Assembly: GCA_003141895.1 (NCBI GenBank)
Contig: PLNT01000003.1
Coordinates: forward strand, 6,134-70,133
DNA from: Bacteroidales bacterium
GTDB taxonomy: Bacteria; Bacteroidota; Bacteroidia; Bacteroidales; VadinHA17
Direction of reading: 5' to 3'
Length of the DNA: 64,000 nt
The notes below the pieces were generated by a model. It saw only the letters and a program-made list of their open reading frames with translations, was not told where the DNA came from and made no database searches. Positions 54,331 to 64,000 of this stretch are shown here, piece by piece. A program made the translations under genes and the position numbers. The first letter of the stretch is position 1. Each line of letters begins with the position of its first letter.

Positions 54331-55365
54331 TCATGATATTTCTCCTGCCAGTGATAATTTCAACGATTCAACTACTTGTTCTTTGTTTGCAAACCTTCCA
54401 AGCAGATGCATCAGCTTTGTAACAGACGCCTCAGATGTGATATCCTTGCCACTCACTACACCCACGGTAAGCATCTGACGGCTTGTCTCATACAGGCCCA
54501 TCTCAACACTTCCACCATGACACTGTGTGACATTCAGTATGATACCTCCTTTATCAATATATTGTTTGAGATCTTCAATGAACCATTGATAAGTAGGTGC
54601 ATTTCCCGATCCGAATGTCTCAATTATAAGCCCTCTTAGTCCTTCGGTCCTGGTAACAGCATTTAACAGCTTTCTGTTAATTCCCGGGAAGAGTTTCAGA
54701 ATAGCGACATTAGTATCAAAATTTTTATGAACTATTAATCTTTTTTCTTTTGCCGGGTAATGGATAAGATCGTTAAAATACCTCAGATGTAAACCTACTT
54801 CCGCAAGTGCGTGATAATTAGGAGAATTGAAGGCATCGAAGTGTTCCGCGCTCATCTTTGTTGTGCGATTGCCACGGGTAAGCTTATTATCGAAAAAGAT
54901 GCAAACCTCAGGCACAGCCGGCAATCCATTTTCTCTTGCTGCGGCGAACTCAATAGCAGTAATCAGGTTTTCTCTTCCGTCTGTTCTCAACATGCCTATA
55001 GGCAATTGAGAGCCTGTAAGAATAACGGGTTTCCCAAGATTCTCAAGCATGAAACTGAGGGCTGATGCTGTATACGCCATAGTATCAGTTCCGTGCAGGA
55101 TTACAAATCCGTCAAAATCGTCATACCCTCTTTCAATTATCTCAGCCATTTTAATCCATACCCCCGGATCTATATTCGAAGAATCATTGACAGGATCAAA
55201 TGAAATTGAATGTAGTTCATAACCGAAATTCCGGAGTTCAGGTACGTGATCTGTAAGATGCCGGAAGTCAATCGGAACCAGAGATCCCGTGGAGGAATCG
55301 TGTACCATACCAATAGTTCCTCCAGTGTAGATGATCAGTATAGATATATGCTCTTTATTTTCCAT
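54331..55365 (-). CDS. ansA: Type I (cytosolic) L-asparaginase
   Basis: 344 residues. The first active-site Thr is in IYTGGTIGM, the second motif is LHGTDTMAYTASALSF with Thr-Asp, followed by the conserved Lys in KPVILTGSQLP. No signal peptide, so this is the cytosolic type I form, which has low affinity. It lies 8 bp downstream of tatD on the same strand, in a gdhA-tatD-ansA order that groups nitrogen metabolism genes. Confidence 0.93.
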   Translation of the reverse strand: MENKEHISILIIYTGGTIGMVHDSSTGSLVPIDFRHLTDHVPELRNFGYELHSISFDPVNDSSNIDPGVWIKMAEIIERGYDDFDGFVILHGTDTMAYTASALSFMLENLGKPVILTGSQLPIGMLRTDGRENLITAIEFAAARENGLPAVPEVCIFFDNKLTRGNRTTKMSAEHFDAFNSPNYHALAEVGLHLRYFNDLIHYPAKEKRLIVHKNFDTNVAILKLFPGINRKLLNAVTRTEGLRGLIIETFGSGNAPTYQWFIEDLKQYIDKGGIILNVTQCHGGSVEMGLYETSRQMLTVGVVSGKDITSEASVTKLMHLLGRFANKEQVVESLKLSLAGEIS

Positions 55366-55373
55366 TTTTCTTT

Positions 55374-56140
55374 TTACAAATTGAAAAGTCTCACTGAATT
55401 CGAATAAGTAATTTCAGCCATCTTTTCCTCGCTGATATTAAAAAGTTCAGCCAGCTTTTTATTTATTATGCAAATATAAGAACTCTCGTTCCTTTTTCCT
55501 CTATGCGGGACCGGTGCCAGATATGGTGAATCAGTTTCCAGGACAAGATTATCGGGACCAATCGCACTTACAACTTTATCGAGACCCGAGTTCTTGAAAG
55601 TCACTATACCGCCTATACCTAACTTAAACCCCATGCTTAAGGCTTTTTCTGCATCATTTATGTTTCCTGTAAAAGCATGAAAAACACCTGTTAGTTTTTG
55701 CCCGTTAAATTCATCCAGTACAGAAAAAACTTCAGGGAACGCATCACGCGAATGAATAACAACCGGTAGCTTATTCTGCAAGGCAAATCCGATCTGTCTT
55801 CTGAATGAAATGATCTGTTCTTTCACAAACAGTTTGTCCCAGTAAAGATCAATACCGATTTCACCGATAGCAATAATTTTATTTTCTGTAATAAGCTTTT
55901 CCAGTGAATCAAGCTGGGATAAATAGTCTTCCTTAACCGATGTGGGATGAAGACCTGTCATTGGAAAGCAGATACCGGGGTACCTGCTTACCAAATCGAG
56001 CATCTGCTTTACAGAGTTTATGTCAATGTTTGGCAGGAGCATTTTTGAGATACCATTTGCGGTAGCTCTGTTCACCACTTCATCCCTGTCGGCATCGAAT
56101 TCAGAAAGATACAAATGTGTATGAGTATCAATAAGCTGCA

Positions 56141-56141
<1 letters not shown>
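55374..56141 (-). CDS. tatD: TatD-family metal-dependent DNase
   Basis: 255 residues. Metal ligands are visible in DTHTHLYLSEF (HxH), GEIGIDLYWD (Glu), VIHSRDA (His), FHAFTG (His) and ETDSPYLAP (Asp). 3'-5' exonuclease activity on DNA, and D-aminoacyl-tRNA or other roles, are reported for the family. Its ATG overlaps the last base of the glutamate dehydrogenase gene, so they are co-translated. Confidence 0.94.
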
Positions 56142-57496
<1,355 letters not shown>

Positions 57497-57607
57497 TTAA
57501 AAAAAAGTTAATTGGAGGCATAAAATTATAAAAACTAAGGCAGAAAACATTATTAAAACGAACATTTGAATTAGGTTTGTTTAAACTTCTGGGGATCCCT
57601 CGCTCTG

Positions 57608-57723
57608 CTCGGGATGACACGTATTTTATTGAAAATGAGGATATAGGAGAAACGGTTGGCGATTTGCTCAGCAAATCGCCAACCGTTTCTCCTATTGTGA
57701 CCTCAATGAATTGTCATCCCGAG
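57608..57723. repeat. Nested inverted repeat with a perfect 26-bp palindrome
   Basis: Inner arms of 26 bp (57643-57668 and 57670-57695) match perfectly around one central base; the arm starts ATAGGAGAAACGG. Outer arms of 12 bp (CTCGGGATGACA at 57608-57619, TGTCATCCCGAG at 57712-57723) also match perfectly. Would fold into a very stable cruciform or hairpin. Confidence 0.9.
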
Positions 57724-57780
57724 TTTTTATACATTTTTTTTGCACATCGGGTATTATGACAATAATACTGTGGCTTTTTA

Positions 57781-57857
57781 CCCCCTTTCTTATTTCCCCC
57801 ACGGGGGAAATGGTGGTTCTGCTCCTTCCCCCTTGGGGGAAGGTTGGGAAGGGGGTG
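57781..57857. repeat. C-rich/G-rich palindromic element
   Basis: Two perfect hairpins, TTTCCCCC-AC-GGGGGAAA and CCTTCCCCC-TT-GGGGGAAGG, between an opening CCCCCTTTC and closing GAAGGGGGTG that also pair. Same general design as the type A elements. Confidence 0.75.
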
Positions 57858-57997
57858 ATAGACTTATAGAAAAATGGTCATCTAATTGATAGTATGCATT
57901 TTCTAATAAGTTGTCATTAGTAAGCGCCAGCGAGGGATCTCCTTATCTTTTTTTGCCCTTGCTAAAGTAACTTAACCCATATAAAAACGTATTTTTC

Positions 57998-58088
57998 GCC
58001 TCTTTAGGGGGACAGCCACGCAGCTGCAGGGGTGTGTTCTAATGGCACCGAATTAGCCCTTTAGGGGGGGGGGACCGGCAAAGCAGTG
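57998..58088. repeat. Type A palindromic element, partial
   Basis: CCTCTTTAGGGGGACAG, a GCAGCTGC palindrome, CAGGGGTGTG, then CCCTTTAGGGGGGGGGG. Fragments of the A1 design in altered order. Confidence 0.65.
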
Positions 58089-58105
58089 AGTCTGATCGTT
58101 TAAGC

Positions 58106-59212
58106 TTATACAGTCCTATAAATATTCCCCGGCGCACACTTCACCAGGCCTTTGAATTCCATCTGAAGAAGGAGGGAAGATAATTTATGAACCGGAATGT
58201 CCAGCGATCTGCAAATTGTATCTATCGTTAGTTCACCTTGTTTCGAAAGCAACTCAAAAATGCTTTTCTCAGATTCGTTGAGTTCAGAAAAGAGAGTTCT
58301 TTGTATGGCAGGCTTTGCTTTTTCGGGTTTCCAGCTCAGGAAATATTCAATATCGTCAGAGCACTCGGAGAGAAAGGCTTTATTATATTTAATCAGGCTG
58401 TTGCACCCGGCGGACCATTGATCATCAGGTCGTCCGGGTACCGCAAAGACATCGCGGTTATATGAATTGGCAATATCAGCAGTAACAAGAGCACCACCGG
58501 TTATCCCTGATTCCACCACAAGTGTAGCATCAGCAAGTCCGGCAATTATTCTGTTTCTCTTAAGAAAATTATTCCGTTCGGGGAGTGCATCTGAAAGAAA
58601 GTCGGTAATCAGACCACCTTTATTCACAATAATTTTAGCAGTTGATGCATGAATAGCCGGGTAAGTGGTTTTAAATCCGTGGGCAAGAACGCCAATTGTT
58701 TGAAGGTTATTTGACAGGGCAGCTTTATGTGAAGCGATATCAATTCCATATGCCAACCCACTCACTATGATCAGATCAGGATGCCCCACGGCCAACCCTC
58801 CGATAATTTTCTCACACAATTCTCTGCCCCTTTGAGTTGCATTACGTGTGCCGACAACACTAAGAATTTTTGCTGCATCAAGATCGCAATTTCCTTTAAA
58901 GAAAAAAACCACAGGAGAATCATCACATTGTCTGAGCCTGAAAGGATAATCATTATCGAGATAAAAATATGTTCTGATATTGTTCTTTGTGACATATTCA
59001 GCTTCCTTTTCGGCTGTCTCGAGATAAGATCTGTCACTGATATATTTTGCAAGTCCTGACCCTATACCTGGTATTTTGATGAGATTTCCGTACGGTTCGT
59101 GAAATATCGCTTCAACATTGCCGAAATGAGACACGAGTTTCCGGGCATTAATATCTCCTATACGCGGAATCTGACCTAAGGCAATTTTATGCTTAAGGGA
59201 TACCTCTGACAT
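58106..59212 (-). CDS. dprA: DNA-processing protein DprA
   Basis: 368 residues from ATG 59212 (MSEVSLKHKIALGQIPRIG); the frame extends to 59293 but the extra part looks like noncoding leader. N-terminal helix-hairpin-helix-like region (about 10-70), Rossmann-like core (about 95-290) with VVGTRNATQRGRELC, IVSGLAYGIDIASH and VVESGITGGALVTA, and a C-terminal winged helix (about 310-365). Loads RecA on incoming single-stranded DNA in transformation. It lies between two glutamate dehydrogenase genes. Confidence 0.94.
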   Translation of the reverse strand: MSEVSLKHKIALGQIPRIGDINARKLVSHFGNVEAIFHEPYGNLIKIPGIGSGLAKYISDRSYLETAEKEAEYVTKNNIRTYFYLDNDYPFRLRQCDDSPVVFFFKGNCDLDAAKILSVVGTRNATQRGRELCEKIIGGLAVGHPDLIIVSGLAYGIDIASHKAALSNNLQTIGVLAHGFKTTYPAIHASTAKIIVNKGGLITDFLSDALPERNNFLKRNRIIAGLADATLVVESGITGGALVTADIANSYNRDVFAVPGRPDDQWSAGCNSLIKYNKAFLSECSDDIEYFLSWKPEKAKPAIQRTLFSELNESEKSIFELLSKQGELTIDTICRSLDIPVHKLSSLLLQMEFKGLVKCAPGNIYRTV

Positions 59213-59283
59213 AGCACAAGAAATTGAGACAAGACAAAGATAAAAAAATGGCAGGAAATAAAAAAATCGAACTCCATTATCAG

Positions 59284-59448
59284 AACCCCCCAACCCTCCT
59301 AAAGGGGGGCTATGGAAAAGTAGAGATTTAATAAGTGACTCGTCCTAAAAATAGTTTACAGATTAATAATTAAATACTGATATCAATTTACATTTATTAC
59401 AGAATTATCGCCCCTTTAGGGGAGATGTCGCGAAGCGAAAGAGGGGTT
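59284..59448. repeat. Type A2 palindromic element with about 75-bp insert
   Basis: Reverse complement of the 28939-29048 element: AACCCCCCAACCCTCCTAAA...GGCTA...AGTAGAGATTTAATA, then extra AT-rich sequence, then ACAGAATTATCGCCCCTTTA and a GTCGCGAAGCGA hairpin before AGAGGGGTTT. Confidence 0.75.
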
Positions 59449-59487
59449 TTACATTCAAAACAAAGTAAGTTGAATTATTTGTTAATG

Positions 59488-59530
59488 CAGGAGATTGCTT
59501 CGCTTCTCTCGCAATGACGCTTATATAATA
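59488..59530. repeat. REP-like repeat shared with 25.0 kb
   Basis: GGAGATTGCTTCGCTTCTCTCGCAATGACG followed by CTTATATAATAGGATTA, matching GGAGATTGCTTCGC...TCGCAATGACC...TATAATCAGATTA at 25010-25050, shown here as separate blocks of 20 bases or fewer: GGAGATTGCTTCGCT and TCGCAATGAC. Confidence 0.75.
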
Positions 59531-59597
59531 GGATTAATAACCCTTAGGAGGATCGGGGTCAGACCAACAAGAAAAGAGACGCCCAGGGATAAAAACA

Positions 59598-59622
59598 AGA
59601 GACGCCCGGTTTGGGCGTCTCT
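59598..59622 (-). terminator. Bidirectional terminator of the second gdh gene
   Basis: Perfect 10-bp stem AGAGACGCCC / GGGCGTCTCT with a 5-nt loop, 63 bp after the gdh stop. On the minus strand it is followed by TGTTTTTATC. Confidence 0.8.
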
Positions 59623-59640
59623 GCAATTCTTTTTTATACT

Positions 59641-59676
59641 GAATTAACCCCCCTTTAGGGGGGCAGGGGGGCCAAA
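59641..59676. repeat. Type A1 end fragment
   Basis: GAATTAACCCCCCTTTAGGG and GGGCAGGGGGGCC: reverse complement of the first 35 bases of the 33211 element. Confidence 0.75.
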
Positions 59677-59684
59677 GCCATGGC

Positions 59685-61022
59685 TTAAATCACCCCCATA
59701 TCAAGCATAGAATTTGCAACCTTCAGGAACCCGGCAATATTGGCGCCTTTTACGTAATCGACATACCCATTTTCTCTTTTGCCATGTTTTACACATTGCC
59801 CGTGAATGTTACACATGATTTCATGAAGACGGTCGTCAACTTCCTGCCTGTTCCAGCGGAGTTTCATTGAGTTTTGTGTCATTTCCAATCCTGATGTGGC
59901 AACACCACCGGCGTTTGATGCTTTCCCCGGCGCGAAGAGCAGACCATTTTTCTGAATAATCTCGACTGCTTCAGGTGTGCTGGGCATATTAGCACCTTCA
60001 CAGATACAGATACAACCATTGTTGATCAGTTTCTGTGCATCCTCACCTGTCAGTTCATTCTGGGTTGCACATGGAAGCGCGATATCAACTTTTACTTCCC
60101 AGGGGTGTTTCCCTTCGTGAAATTCAACACCTTCAAAAGCATAAGAATATGGTTTTACAATGTCTTCATTTGATGCACGAAGCTCAAGCATATATTCGAT
60201 TTTTTTCCCTGAAATTCCATCAGGATCATAAATATATCCGTCAGGACCAGAGATTGTAACGACTTTACCACCCAGTTCAGTAGCTTTAAGAGCTGCTCCC
60301 CACGCAACATTGCCGAAACCGCTTATGGCAACTCTTTTACCCTGAAATGATTCACCTTTTGTAGCAAGCATTTCTTTGGCAAAATAAACACAGCCATAAC
60401 CAGTGGCTTCGGGACGAACTAAAGAACCTCCCCAGTTACTGCCTTTCCCGGTAAGAACTCCGGTATGTTCACCTGAGAGTCTTTTGTACATCCCATACAA
60501 GAAACCGATTTCACGGCCACCAACACCTATATCGCCTGCGGGTACATCAATTTCAGCTCCAATGTATTTCCAAAGTTCGAGCATAAATGACTGACAGAAT
60601 CTCATTACTTCTGCATTCGATTTCCCTTTCGGGTCAAAATCAGAACCACCTTTAGCTCCTCCCATAGGAAGAGTTGTGAGCGCATTTTTAAAGATCTGTT
60701 CAAATCCCAGGAATTTCAATATAGAAAGGTTAACGCTTGGGTGAAACCGCAATCCACCTTTATACGGGCCAATAGCATTATTAAACTGAATTCTGTAACC
60801 AAGATTCACCTTTACATTGCCTTCGTCATCCACCCATGGTACTTTAAATGTAACTATCCGGTCGGGCTCAATAATCCTCTCTATGATATTAGCGGATTCG
60901 AACTGCGGGTTTTCATTGTAAACTTCCTCGATTGATTCGAGCACCTCTCTTACTGCCTGTAAATATTCAACTTCCCCGGGATGCTTTTTCTCGAGGTTGT
61001 TCATAATTTTATCGACATTCAT
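59685..61022 (-). CDS. gdhA: Glutamate dehydrogenase (hexameric, second copy)
   Basis: 445 residues, closely parallel to the copy at 56.1-57.5 kb over its whole length. Catalytic Lys in [15 protein letters not shown] (Ala for Gly), Asp in [14 protein letters not shown], Rossmann fingerprint AISGFGNVAWGA. The differing Rossmann loop suggests the two copies may differ in coenzyme or regulation. Single gene with its own terminator. Confidence 0.95.
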   Translation of the reverse strand: MNVDKIMNNLEKKHPGEVEYLQAVREVLESIEEVYNENPQFESANIIERIIEPDRIVTFKVPWVDDEGNVKVNLGYRIQFNNAIGPYKGGLRFHPSVNLSILKFLGFEQIFKNALTTLPMGGAKGGSDFDPKGKSNAEVMRFCQSFMLELWKYIGAEIDVPAGDIGVGGREIGFLYGMYKRLSGEHTGVLTGKGSNWGGSLVRPEATGYGCVYFAKEMLATKGESFQGKRVAISGFGNVAWGAALKATELGGKVVTISGPDGYIYDPDGISGKKIEYMLELRASNEDIVKPYSYAFEGVEFHEGKHPWEVKVDIALPCATQNELTGEDAQKLINNGCICICEGANMPSTPEAVEIIQKNGLLFAPGKASNAGGVATSGLEMTQNSMKLRWNRQEVDDRLHEIMCNIHGQCVKHGKRENGYVDYVKGANIAGFLKVANSMLDMGVI

Positions 61023-61125
61023 TATTTTAATTTTTAGTTATTTTATTCAATAAACTGGAGGATCAAAATTGAGATTGTTTAGAGTGATTAAAAATGATAA
61101 ATCTCATGTTATCAGATGATAACCT

Positions 61126-61608
61126 TCACGCCGGGGGGGAGTATTGATTCAGCGATCTGATGAGTTTAGCCTTTTCTTCACGTGTCAGGGCACTTATATG
61201 AACCGGAGGATATTTTGCTATGCCCTGCTGAAGCCGTTGGAAAAGTATAATGCTTTGTATCAGACCGAAAAACCTGGAGTCAATCTTATAACCTGAAAAA
61301 GATGATTTATTAATTTGAACCGAATTCTTCTTCCCGCCTACAATACCAGATGTAAAATATCTGAACACAATCTGATCCTCCTCATCAGAGTAGCTGATAT
61401 ACTGATAATTGAGAAACATTGGCATTAAAGCAAGAACAACCCAGATCCCAACAAAAATGATTGTCCAGCCGGTGTCACTGATTCCCAACAGAGGAAATTT
61501 TATCATTTTAATCACAAAGGCAAGAGCAAGATAAGCGAGCAACAGAATTGTTGCTGCAAAGAGTTTGATTCTGAGACTGATAATTGTCTTGCTGTTATCA
61601 AATGTCAT
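61126..61608 (-). CDS. Two-helix membrane protein, PH-like C-terminal domain, function unknown
   Basis: 160 residues from ATG 61608 (MTFDNSKTIISLRIK); the frame extends to 61701 but that part reads from a palindromic repeat. Two hydrophobic helices (about 15-35 and 46-65), then a soluble beta-rich domain (YISYSDEEDQIVFRYF, SFSGYKIDSRFFGLIQ) that resembles small PH-like modules. The final SPPA comes from C-rich sequence. No family named; tadA lies upstream on the same strand. Confidence 0.6.
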   Translation of the reverse strand: MTFDNSKTIISLRIKLFAATILLLAYLALAFVIKMIKFPLLGISDTGWTIIFVGIWVVLALMPMFLNYQYISYSDEEDQIVFRYFTSGIVGGKKNSVQINKSSFSGYKIDSRFFGLIQSIILFQRLQQGIAKYPPVHISALTREEKAKLIRSLNQYSPPA

Positions 61609-61738
61609 GGTAAATAATTTTAGATAAAAGTAGTGTTTTTTTATTGAACTTTTAAACCTCCTCGCCCTTCGGGCACTCCCCCCAAGGGGGGAGAAAAACA
61701 CTGTATTTGAGATAGTTCTAATAAGGAAACCGTTTTAG

Positions 61739-61793
61739 TCCACCTTTAGGGGGACATCCCGATAGCTATCGGGAGCGCAGCGGCAGGGGGTCG
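61739..61793. repeat. Type A1 end fragment with CCCGATAGCTATCGGG
   Basis: About 50 bases nearly identical to 33288-33338 (CCTTTAGGGGGACATCCCG, then ATAGCTATCGGGAGCG, AGCGGCAGGGGGTC). Lies between tadA and the two-helix membrane protein gene, next to a CCCCCC-AA-GGGGGG hairpin at about 61677-61692. Confidence 0.8.
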
Positions 61794-61824
61794 CCTTTTT
61801 AGCAGCCTTATAGCGGCCGGGTTG

Positions 61825-62265
61825 CTATCTCTTCCCTTTAAAAAACCTCATCAACAGTTCTTTACATTCCTTTTCAAGTATCCCGGATTCAACTTTCGTT
61901 TTGGGATGAAGTAATGAACCGGAAACTGTTGTATAGCCTTTTTTTTCATCAATGGCACCATAAACCAGTGCACCTGCCTGACTCCAGCCCAGGGCGCCGG
62001 CACACATAACACAAGGCTCGAGAGTTACATAAATAGTACAATCTGTCAGATACTTTCCTCCCAGCCAGCCGGCAGCAGCAGTTATTGCCTGCATCTCAGC
62101 ATGAGCTGTTGGATCTCTGAGCGTTTCAGTAAGGTTATGTGCCCTGGCTATTATAATATCATTGCATACGACTACCGCTCCCACAGGAACTTCTTGTTTG
62201 TTATAAGCTTTTATTGCTTCTGCAAGAGCGGCTCTCATATGTTGTTCCTTTGCTTGTTGATCCAT
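61825..62265 (-). CDS. tadA: tRNA adenosine deaminase / nucleoside deaminase
   Basis: 146 residues of the cytidine/deoxycytidylate deaminase fold. Zinc site is AHAEMQAI (His and catalytic Glu) with PCVMCAGAL (two Cys). DPTAHAEMQ and the GSLLHPKTKVESGI end match TadA, which makes inosine at the wobble base of tRNA-Arg(ACG). A guanine deaminase-like member is the alternative, less likely. Divergent from aspS, 98 bp away. Confidence 0.92.
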   Translation of the reverse strand: MDQQAKEQHMRAALAEAIKAYNKQEVPVGAVVVCNDIIIARAHNLTETLRDPTAHAEMQAITAAAGWLGGKYLTDCTIYVTLEPCVMCAGALGWSQAGALVYGAIDEKKGYTTVSGSLLHPKTKVESGILEKECKELLMRFFKGKR

Positions 62266-62363
62266 TTTTATCTATTTGATCACTAAAAGTATAAAGATTA
62301 TTGAGATTTTTGTCAGTCTCTTCAATATGATAATTTTCTTACTTTTGCTGAACTAAAACTAAA

Positions 62364-64000
62364 ATGATGTACAGAACAAATACATGTGGCGAACTGAGCA
62401 TTACAAATGCCGGACAAGAGGTTACAATATGCGGTTGGGTTCAGAAATCAAGGGATCTTGGAGGAATGACATTTGTTGATCTTCGCGACAGGTATGGAAT
62501 CACTCAGCTGGTTTTTAATATGGAAAACAATAAAGAGCTTTGTGAAAAAGCACGAAAGCTGGGCCGTGAATTTGTAATTCAGGCTAAAGGAAAAGTCCGT
62601 GAAAGGAGTAACAAGAACCTGAAGATGCCAACCGGTGAAATTGAAATAGAGGTTGGTGAGCTTAATATTTTAAACAAAAGCGAGTTGCCTCCATTTACTA
62701 TTGAAGATGAAACTGATGGAGGTGAAGAATTAAGAATGAAATATCGTTATCTCGATCTGAGACGATCGCCTGTAAAAAACAATATTTTACTTCGTCACAG
62801 AGTATCTCAGGAAGTTCGCAAATATATGGATTCCATTGGTTTCGTTGAGGTTGAAACTCCAGTACTCATTAAATCAACCCCCGAGGGAGCGCGTGACTTT
62901 GTCGTACCCTCAAGGATGCAGCCCGGTACTTTCTATGCACTCCCACAGTCACCTCAGACTTTAAAACAGTTGCTTATGGTGGCAGGTTTTGACAAGTATT
63001 TTCAGATTGTCAAATGTTTCAGGGATGAAGATTTGCGTGCTGACAGACAACCTGAGTTTTCACAGATTGACTGTGAGATGTCATTTGTTGAAAGAAAGGA
63101 TATTCTCGATACATTTGAAGGTCTGGCAAAATTCCTTTTCAGACAAATAAAAGGCATTGATTTCGCTGCACCATTCATTCAACTTCCTTATAAGGATGCA
63201 ATAGAATATTATGGTTCGGATAAACCCGACCTCCGTTTTGGCATGCAGATAGTAAATTTGACAGAAACGGTTAAAGGTAAAGACTTCCCTGCATTTGAAA
63301 CCTCAGAATATATTGGAGGAATATGTGCTGAAAAGTGCTCAGAATTTACAAGAAAACAGCTTGATGAGCTTACTGAGTTTGTTAAAAGACCTCAGATAGG
63401 AGCAAAGGGCCTTATTTATTTAAGATATAACACCGATGGCAGTTTAAAATCATCAGTCGATAAGTTTTATTCCGAGGAGGATCTCAGGAAATGGGTTGAT
63501 ATTATGCATGCAAAACCCGGCGATCTGATACTGGTAATGGCAGGCGTTAAGAATAAGACATTGACTGCTCTCTCAGAATTAAGGCTTGAGATGGGGAACC
63601 GGCTGGGGTTAAGAACGAAAGATAAATATTTTCCTTTATGGGTTGTAGATTTTCCACTCCTGGAGTGGGATGATGAGACTAACAGGTTTTACGCTATGCA
63701 TCATCCATTTACTTCTCCTGTATATGAGGACCTTGCTCTGATGGAGACAGATCCCGGAAAAGTAAGGGCAGATGCATATGACCTTGTAATAAACGGTACT
63801 GAGATCGGAGGAGGATCAATAAGGATTCATGATGCGTCAGTTCAGAAACTGATGTTCAAAATACTCGGTTTCAGTGAGGAGGAGGCGAACGAACAATTTG
63901 GATTTCTGCTGAATGCATTCAAATATGGTGCACCGCCCCATGGCGGTATTGCTTTCGGTTTTGACAGATGGGTGGCAATGTTCGGCGGTCAGGATTCTAT
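62364..64000 (+). CDS. aspS: Aspartyl-tRNA synthetase (5' part, runs off the window)
   Basis: About 545 codons are present of an expected 580-590, with no stop before the window end. Two ATGs are adjacent (62364 and 62367); the first is used here. The OB-fold anticodon domain (about 1-105: [20 protein letters not shown]) is followed by class II motifs: [17 protein letters not shown] (motif 1), [18 protein letters not shown] (motif 2), a GAD insertion (about 290-410), and GFDRW at the end (motif 3). The bacterial type, charging tRNA-Asp. Confidence 0.96.
   Translation, partial: MMYRTNTCGELSITNAGQEVTICGWVQKSRDLGGMTFVDLRDRYGITQLVFNMENNKELCEKARKLGREFVIQAKGKVRERSNKNLKMPTGEIEIEVGELNILNKSELPPFTIEDETDGGEELRMKYRYLDLRRSPVKNNILLRHRVSQEVRKYMDSIGFVEVETPVLIKSTPEGARDFVVPSRMQPGTFYALPQSPQTLKQLLMVAGFDKYFQIVKCFRDEDLRADRQPEFSQIDCEMSFVERKDILDTFEGLAKFLFRQIKGIDFAAPFIQLPYKDAIEYYGSDKPDLRFGMQIVNLTETVKGKDFPAFETSEYIGGICAEKCSEFTRKQLDELTEFVKRPQIGAKGLIYLRYNTDGSLKSSVDKFYSEEDLRKWVDIMHAKPGDLILVMAGVKNKTLTALSELRLEMGNRLGLRTKDKYFPLWVVDFPLLEWDDETNRFYAMHHPFTSPVYEDLALMETDPGKVRADAYDLVINGTEIGGGSIRIHDASVQKLMFKILGFSEEEANEQFGFLLNAFKYGAPPHGGIAFGFDRWVAMFGGQDS

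Larger units (their letters stand above)
59213..59684. other. Intergenic region with type A elements and terminator
   Basis: 472 bp holding a type A2 element with an internal insert (59284-59448), a REP-like repeat (59488-59530), the gdh terminator and a partial A1 element (59641-59676). Confidence 0.7.

Overview
The window is 64 kb of AT-rich chromosome from a member of the Bacteroidota, probably an environmental, saccharolytic one in or near the Bacteroidales/Marinilabiliales (inference). The signs are a HmuY-type lipoprotein with a TonB-dependent receptor that carries a carboxypeptidase-like N-terminal domain, a FISUMP-domain surface lipoprotein, DUF1080 and DUF5597-like glycan enzymes, short C-rich lipoboxes, a TAnnTTTG promoter ahead of a tRNA gene, and almost no Shine-Dalgarno sequences. 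No rRNA, CRISPR array, integrase or intact transposase was seen.

Layout. 0-6 kb: purN, a convergent M23 peptidase lipoprotein, leuS, tRNA-Arg(CCG) with a clear terminator, a 7-bp tandem repeat and a protein made almost wholly of 14-residue coiled-coil repeats. 6-16 kb: a serine hydrolase, then a rightward sugar-use cluster (DUF1080 hydrolase, TIM-barrel isomerase, two MFS sugar porters, a GH2 enzyme). 17-22 kb: a leftward TolC/MacA/MacB-ATPase/MacB-permease operon. 22-29 kb: a GH35-like enzyme, an SPFH membrane protein, then an AraC regulator followed by hmuY-like and hmuR-like genes for haem capture. 29-40 kb: an APC permease, a GH2 exo-glucosaminidase-like enzyme, a double-thioredoxin protein, a HAD phosphatase, and two surface or secreted proteins.

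40-54 kb is an accessory region ending at tRNA-Ser(GGA). It holds a two-gene DUF488 cassette, two XRE regulators fused to membrane domains, a serine hydrolase, a methyltransferase with an unusually good Shine-Dalgarno site, a NYN nuclease, an ECF sigma factor with a membrane partner, an Arr rifamycin ADP-ribosyltransferase beside a deleted glycosyltransferase, a GreA/B-like factor without the acidic tip, and several membrane or secreted enzymes. Nearly every gap here is filled by a mosaic of short tandem repeats in conserved order.

54-64 kb is core-like: asparaginase, TatD, two glutamate dehydrogenases on either side of dprA, tadA and the first part of aspS. Gaps here carry a different repeat family, C-rich/G-rich palindromes that look like miniature inverted-repeat elements and also occur at 13, 29 and 33 kb.

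The most interesting signals are (i) matching 11-bp tandem operators ahead of the two XRE-membrane genes 11 kb apart, (ii) the helix-wing-like-DUF488 fusion with its overlapping partner gene, (iii) two diverged copies of a 176-177 bp noncoding element, (iv) the ordered short-repeat mosaics, and (v) the 14-residue-repeat protein.
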